DNA from: Temnothorax longispinosus
Taxonomy: Eukaryota; Arthropoda; Insecta; Hymenoptera; Formicidae
NCBI RefSeq assembly: GCF_030848805.1
Contig: NC_092358.1
Coordinates: forward strand, 17,558,250 to 17,622,249
Direction: 5' to 3'
Length of the DNA: 64,000 bases
Positions within the stretch are counted from its first letter, which is position 1, and each line of letters opens with the position of its first letter. The notes under the pieces are model-generated. The model ran no database searches. It was not told the DNA's origin and saw nothing but the letters and a program-made list of their open reading frames with translations. Shown piece by piece: positions 58,683 through 64,000 of the stretch. A program made the position numbers and the translations under genes.

Positions 58683-61600
58683 ACAATAGCCCTTTTTACC
58701 TTATAAGGTTTAAAAAAGATGGGATTTTAATTTTTTATATACGAAAGTTAGTTAATTAAAAAGAAGAAGAATTCAAAAGTACCCTCGATATTAATTATAC
58801 AACATCGAGTTTGCAAAGAATGTACAAACTTCATGATAAAAGATTTTTTCGATCATACAAGATGTTTTGGTGTTTCTAAGAAATATTTCAACATAAGAAA
58901 TATATTCGTTGCGGGAGGTAGCGCTTCCGCTTGAGTAAGATTCATGGAATCGTAGTAAATTCATATAAGTCAGTCCTCTTCCCCTGACTCCTTTTTATTC
59001 GCGCCGGGAATTTATCTCGCGAACTTAAAAGAGAGAAAGTCTGCGTCGCCGCGGGCAACTCAACGTAATACTCAGCGATACGAAGTGCAGCATAAATTCT
59101 GCGAATCGTAGAGAAATTGGGATTGACATTATTACTACATTGCGTAGAATTGCACTCGAATCATGCTTCAGAAACATATATTTCTATCATCTGAATTTTA
59201 ATATAAAATTGCAATTTTTACTTTTTTCTTAAATTTTACATGGGAATGAATATGTTTTACAGTTTCAAGCAGATTCTTGCTTCTTGGAATAGAAGATAAG
59301 ACTCTTGTACTTTATTTTCAGACTTTAAGTAAAAGAAATTAAAAAGTCTTAATGCAATTGATATAAATCATATAAAATTAAATGAACTTTCAAGCTTGAC
59401 ACCTTTTAGATTACTTTGGAATTTTAATTTGCATTATTAAATATCATTTGAAATATGTATCTTTATTAAACTTGGCTTAAAATAATATATAGAGGGAACA
59501 CTTCATAAGACTTCAATGTATTAGCATAAACCTTGTTTGAACCTTCTGCTTTGCAGAGATCCGAGCTTGCATTAATTTACCAAGGGGGAGAGAGAATATC
59601 ATCCTTTATCACGTTTAATTATGCTCTATCGTATTACAAGTTTTAATTATATTCTTAATTATGTGATTAATAAAGGAAAGGAAAGTTGCCGGATGTAATA
59701 GCTTAGACCACAAAATTGGATCGCGTTATCACGGGCCGAGAGCCGACATGTTGCGCGATCTTGAGGAATCACCCTCCGTGTCCGCAATTGCCAAAAGTCC
59801 CACCTTTTGATTTCGCGCGACGCGACACTTGTTCAAAGCCATTTATTTCCCACGTTTCCTGACAAGCAATTGCCTTCGCTTCCCATTCAGCGCTATGGCC
59901 GCTCTCTCTCCTAGGAACAGTTATCACGTGAGAATCGTAAATCATGGTGGTACCAGTGGGAGCCGTAGATTTTTATAAAAGTATTCTTTTGCGTGCGCAA
60001 TATTCATTAACCTTGCATCGTTATTATCACGTACTGTTTCTAACTTACATTGATTTATCCCTTCTCCTCCATACGTTTTACTTAGAAACAGATTACTCCG
60101 TGCACGTTTTACCTTTAGTTAAAAATAGAAATCTTTATTGCATGTCTATTGCTCGTCTTTGAAACTTTTCTTCTTTCTCTTGTCGTCTGTTTTTGTATAT
60201 TTACAATTAGAAGTTTTAGCTCGTTTGAAATTTACAGTTAATTTTATACATTTATAAAGGTTCAGAGCATTAATCTTACTCAGTACAAAAATTTTGTATT
60301 AAATTTTACGTGTATCAGTATATTCACTCTAATTTTTATGTTAATTTAACAGAAGACAAAAATGTAAAGAAATAACAAAAAATTGTAACACATTGACGCT
60401 ATCTGGAAACAAAGTTTATGTTAAATTCGCATACTTATAATGTTAAATTTAATTATAAAATCTTATTTTTACATTAAATGCTATTCTTTCTTCTCTTTTT
60501 CTTACAAATACAGAAGACAGCAATATCTCATCTTTATAGGCTGCGTTATTTGCTGTCAGTACTGAAAATCTATAGTTTACGTCACGTAACACTATAAAAT
60601 TTTAGTACTGGCAGTGAATATCGAGATGCAGCCATAATATATAACATAAGAAAATGTCGATTTAACAGATGGAAACTCTTATAGAGAGGAAACTAACACA
60701 ACATAGGTGTTTATTTTAACACACATATATATATATATATATATAAAGTATGTCACCAAGAATTCGTGCATTTACATATAAATTGTGTTATTTTAACTCT
60801 TAGAGACGTTGAATATTAACTTAACGCAGAAAAGCCAAAATAACACAATGACAATATGTTACATTAACACCATCAATGTATGTTAAAAATTTAATACAAA
60901 AAATTCTACATGAATAGAAACCCTCCACTCAAATACAAAACGTTTTTTACCGATGAAAGCATTTAAGTTCTAAAAATTAAAATTCTCAAATTTGCAAAAT
61001 TAGAACTTTATATCCTATCTACATTGCAAATCAGCGACTCTAATAAAAATCAAAAACCTATTTGTTTCCGAATAAAAACGCAAATATCTTTTGAGTGGAA
61101 TAAATTAAAAATGCGTATCGATATTGCGAATGCGTTCAACTTATGGCTATCGATCGGACGAATTCGTCTTTTCTATTTTCCGCGTTGGATCGGACGCATC
61201 TTTCGGCGGCGTGAATAATGCATGCTCAAATCCGGTGTTTGGATTTATTTCTCGCGTTCGAGCGCGAGTGGTATGTACACCTCGCCAGTAGAACGCGCCT
61301 CCTTGAATGAAGATCTATGGATCTTCGACGGCACGAATCTCCTCTTTTTTTGGGCTTCCACAGTCTCTTTCAAAACTCGCTCAGGATGCCAAACACTTTG
61401 GAACGGTGCCATGATTTAAGAGCCATCACGTCTCGTCGACTGATAGCTTTCTGTATCTTACAGCTCGTTCATCATGTCAAACATAACTGATACTCAAATA
61501 ATTCAGATAACGGGCACCGATTAATCATAAATTATGTACTTATAAGAATCGATAGGCACTTTGTGATATCGACGAGAGAGCTATAAAAGTTCGATGAGCT

Positions 61601-64000
61601 CTTTTTTACCGGTATTTAAAACGTTTAATATGGACGATTAATTTGTTACTCTTCGAGCTTCTATAACGCTCATGTTTTTAGCAACTGTTAATTATATTTT
61701 AATGTACCTACCCGTCGCCATTCTACATTATTATATGAATTTAATATATTTATTAACTTTAGATTAAAATACGTTCTCGTCGAAATGATGTTCTAAACGT
61801 GACTAAATATAACTCGCTAAATCCAGCTTATATATATCTGTCAATTTATTTATGGAATGGCAATCACGTCCGCATATTATTAATTCAGTCACATTTTTTA
61901 ACAATAAAGCTTATGGTATTTTGCCCGTCACGGTTTTTCATGACATATAAACGAGATTTACTGATTGACGGAATAATCTTTTAACAACGTTATTACAGTT
62001 CCATTGTATAAATAATCGATAATACGTGCAATGCGATGAAATATGTATTTATTCATAACGTGTAATGGAATATTTTCAGCGTGCGTAATACATTCATAAA
62101 TGCGCTTGCCTTCTTTCCTTCTCATGGCGACACCATTTTATGCTAGTTAACTCTCCCGTTACACTATAACGTAAGCATGTGTACATACATATGTATACGT
62201 ACACACGGCAAGTTATCGCCGAAAAAATCGCATTAATATGTCATGAGTCTCTGCCGGGGAGACACATGCAATATTTAAATAAACCTGAAGTGTGGCAACA
62301 CGATGCATTCCGGATTTATGCAGTCGTTCGGAGAACTTCCTCGCAGAAATACACAACGCATGCATCTGCGTGATGTTTGCCTCACCATATTTAAATCATC
62401 CGCACATACCCCGGGCCGGGTATAATATTCTCGAGTCTCTCTCGCCCGAACGCTCTCTCTCCGCGAACAGGCGCAGGCGTTTTCACAAAATGCGCTGAAT
62501 GCGCGATAAAATCTCGTAACGAACGCGCGGCGAGTATACGTAAATATTCACGAAATTAAATCGTAAGTACAAACCGCTTGATATCGTTCGAAAATTAATG
62601 AAATTTTATTGCTTCATATATATCTCGTTCTCGAAAGTTTCCGTGCATTTCGCGATTGATTACACACGTGCAATATCGATAAAACACTCGCCAATTTTAC
62701 GGAAAATTTAAAGGATTCGGCCAATGAAGTATAAAGAGACGGATTCAAAAATTCTGTACACATATTTCCGTCGTATACACGAAAATCTACTGCTTGTGAA
62801 TATTCGGAGCAATAAAAGGGTTTGAAAATTAATCCCTTATAATTTCAATCGTAAATTTATCGAAATAAATCCCTTATCGTTTTCTCTCGCGATGCAATTC
62901 TATAATTAAATTGCAGAGTCGCGGAAATAATTTCTAGGCGGCTTAAAAATTAAGCAGCGTGTGATATATTTGCCACGGTTTGTGCTAAATGCGCCGGATA
63001 TTCCGCGACATTTAAGGGATTAACGATAAGATCGTCGCAGAGAACGAAACGCATCCGCCTCTCTGTGAGAAGTCCTCTCGTCGACGCTGAACACATTCTC
63101 CGAGTCGACCGAGTTTCGTCTGTTCAAAAGCTACATTCAGCGAAATCTAATTGGCTCCGAAAACGTTGGCGGACGAATGCCGGTTATTATAACGCGAAGT
63201 GCAAACTATGCACCTAATAACGGAGGCAATTTGATACTGTTAAACGTGTTGCACTTCATATAATCGTATACATATAGTACAGCCGTTAATGTGAATTCGT
63301 TCTCCTAATAGTAATACCTTTAATATTTACGTTAAACCTCAAACTCGTTACCGAGAGCTATTTATACATTTACAAAGTAAACACGAGAAATTTTGCATAA
63401 ATTTCTAGGCGTCTTAAACAATTTGCATCTCATGAATATTTGCTTCATATAACTTGTAAAGAAATTAAGCAAGTTTATCGATATTTTTATTAAATACAAT
63501 GATTTCCCGACACTATGTTATATCTTATTTTTTTATTATATCGTGTTATTTTTTTACTAAAAAATAGAAGAAATAAGTGAAAGCAATAATTAAAAATTGG
63601 AATCGTAATTTTTTAATTAATTAATGTCATTTAACTTATATCTATTGAAATCATTTTTTGCTTTAAGAATTTAGTGAAATTTAGAAGTTATAATTACACT
63701 ACATTAAGAAAATAATCAAGCGTTGACTTCTATTAGCGGACGGTTTATAATTGTTTTGTGTATCGGCTACTCGCCTCGAGTAGATAGAAGAGCGATTGTC
63801 CAACGCACAGTAATAGCAGGTGCACTTCCATACCGAATTGAGAATTGCACAGGATTCCTTAATTACGAACAGCGTGTGACGCTGTAACTTGTAGGAAGGC
63901 TCTAACGAGCGCGACCGAATTGTGCACGACAAAACAAACTCGGGTAACTCCATACAGTCGAATTTCATCCATCACGACAGTTATCCGCGTAAATCTCTAT
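58683..64000. other. 5.3-kb terminal region without recognised genes
   Basis: AT-rich with CpG-richer stretches at 59690-59960, 61100-61420, 62100-62540 and 62980-63200. CTCTCTCGCCCG and CTCTCTCTCCGCG words at 62435-62465 resemble GAGA-type sites. There is a (TA)n tract at about 60725-60745. No open frame with family resemblance, no bounded repeat, and no receptor exon is recognised. Confidence 0.45.

Overview
The window is nuclear DNA of an insect, most probably a hymenopteran and perhaps an ant. It is AT-rich but CpG is not depleted, the only host gene has introns and is an animal receptor, and the rest is a dense mixture of insect-type transposable elements. No bacterial operons, CRISPR arrays or rRNA genes are visible.

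Host gene: two plus-strand exons (1567-1771 and 21482-21697) encode the N-terminus of a metabotropic glutamate receptor-like class C GPCR. They comprise a signal peptide, the start of the Venus-flytrap ligand-binding domain, and the first conserved disulfide cysteines. Both exon edges have consensus splice sites and join in phase 0. The intron between them is 19.7 kb. After 21697 I recognise no further receptor exon, so the remaining 42 kb is either one very long intron or hides short exons.

1-21.5 kb: the first intron holds a GC-rich LTR-like block with an internal tandem duplication (3949-6202); a Merlin DNA transposon with a broken IS1595/ISXO2-like transposase (6215-8380); a 961-bp foldback palindrome (9264-10224); a complete Ty1/copia retrotransposon with near-identical LTRs and a TTTAT target duplication but a broken pol (10885-15709); a cluster of mariner-like inverted repeats (about 15.94-16.84 kb); a Helitron 5' end (17140-17292); a duplicated inverted-repeat locus (17692-18336); and a short Merlin relative (19029-19560).

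21.7-44.7 kb: mostly AT-rich sequence with several MITE-like inverted-repeat elements, a 5'-truncated Penelope-like element (29820-31200, minus), a decayed LINE 3' end (about 35330-35751), a 930-bp palindrome (36511-37442) and a G-rich repetitive tract (37735-38045).

44.7-64 kb: a BED-zinc-finger coding fragment split by a 954-bp inverted-repeat element (45083-46550); a non-autonomous Helitron (46776-47193); a piggyBac-type MITE nested in another element (50546-51068); a third Merlin relative carrying an array of 59-bp hairpins (51988-52807); and nested inverted-repeat elements at 56883-58682. The last 5.3 kb is unremarkable noncoding DNA.

The most distinctive pattern is the Merlin family. 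Three copies share ends, and two of them have 8-bp target duplications. Two of them (the first and the third) also carry their own cluster of palindromic repeats in the interior, and in one array a spacer is inverted exactly.
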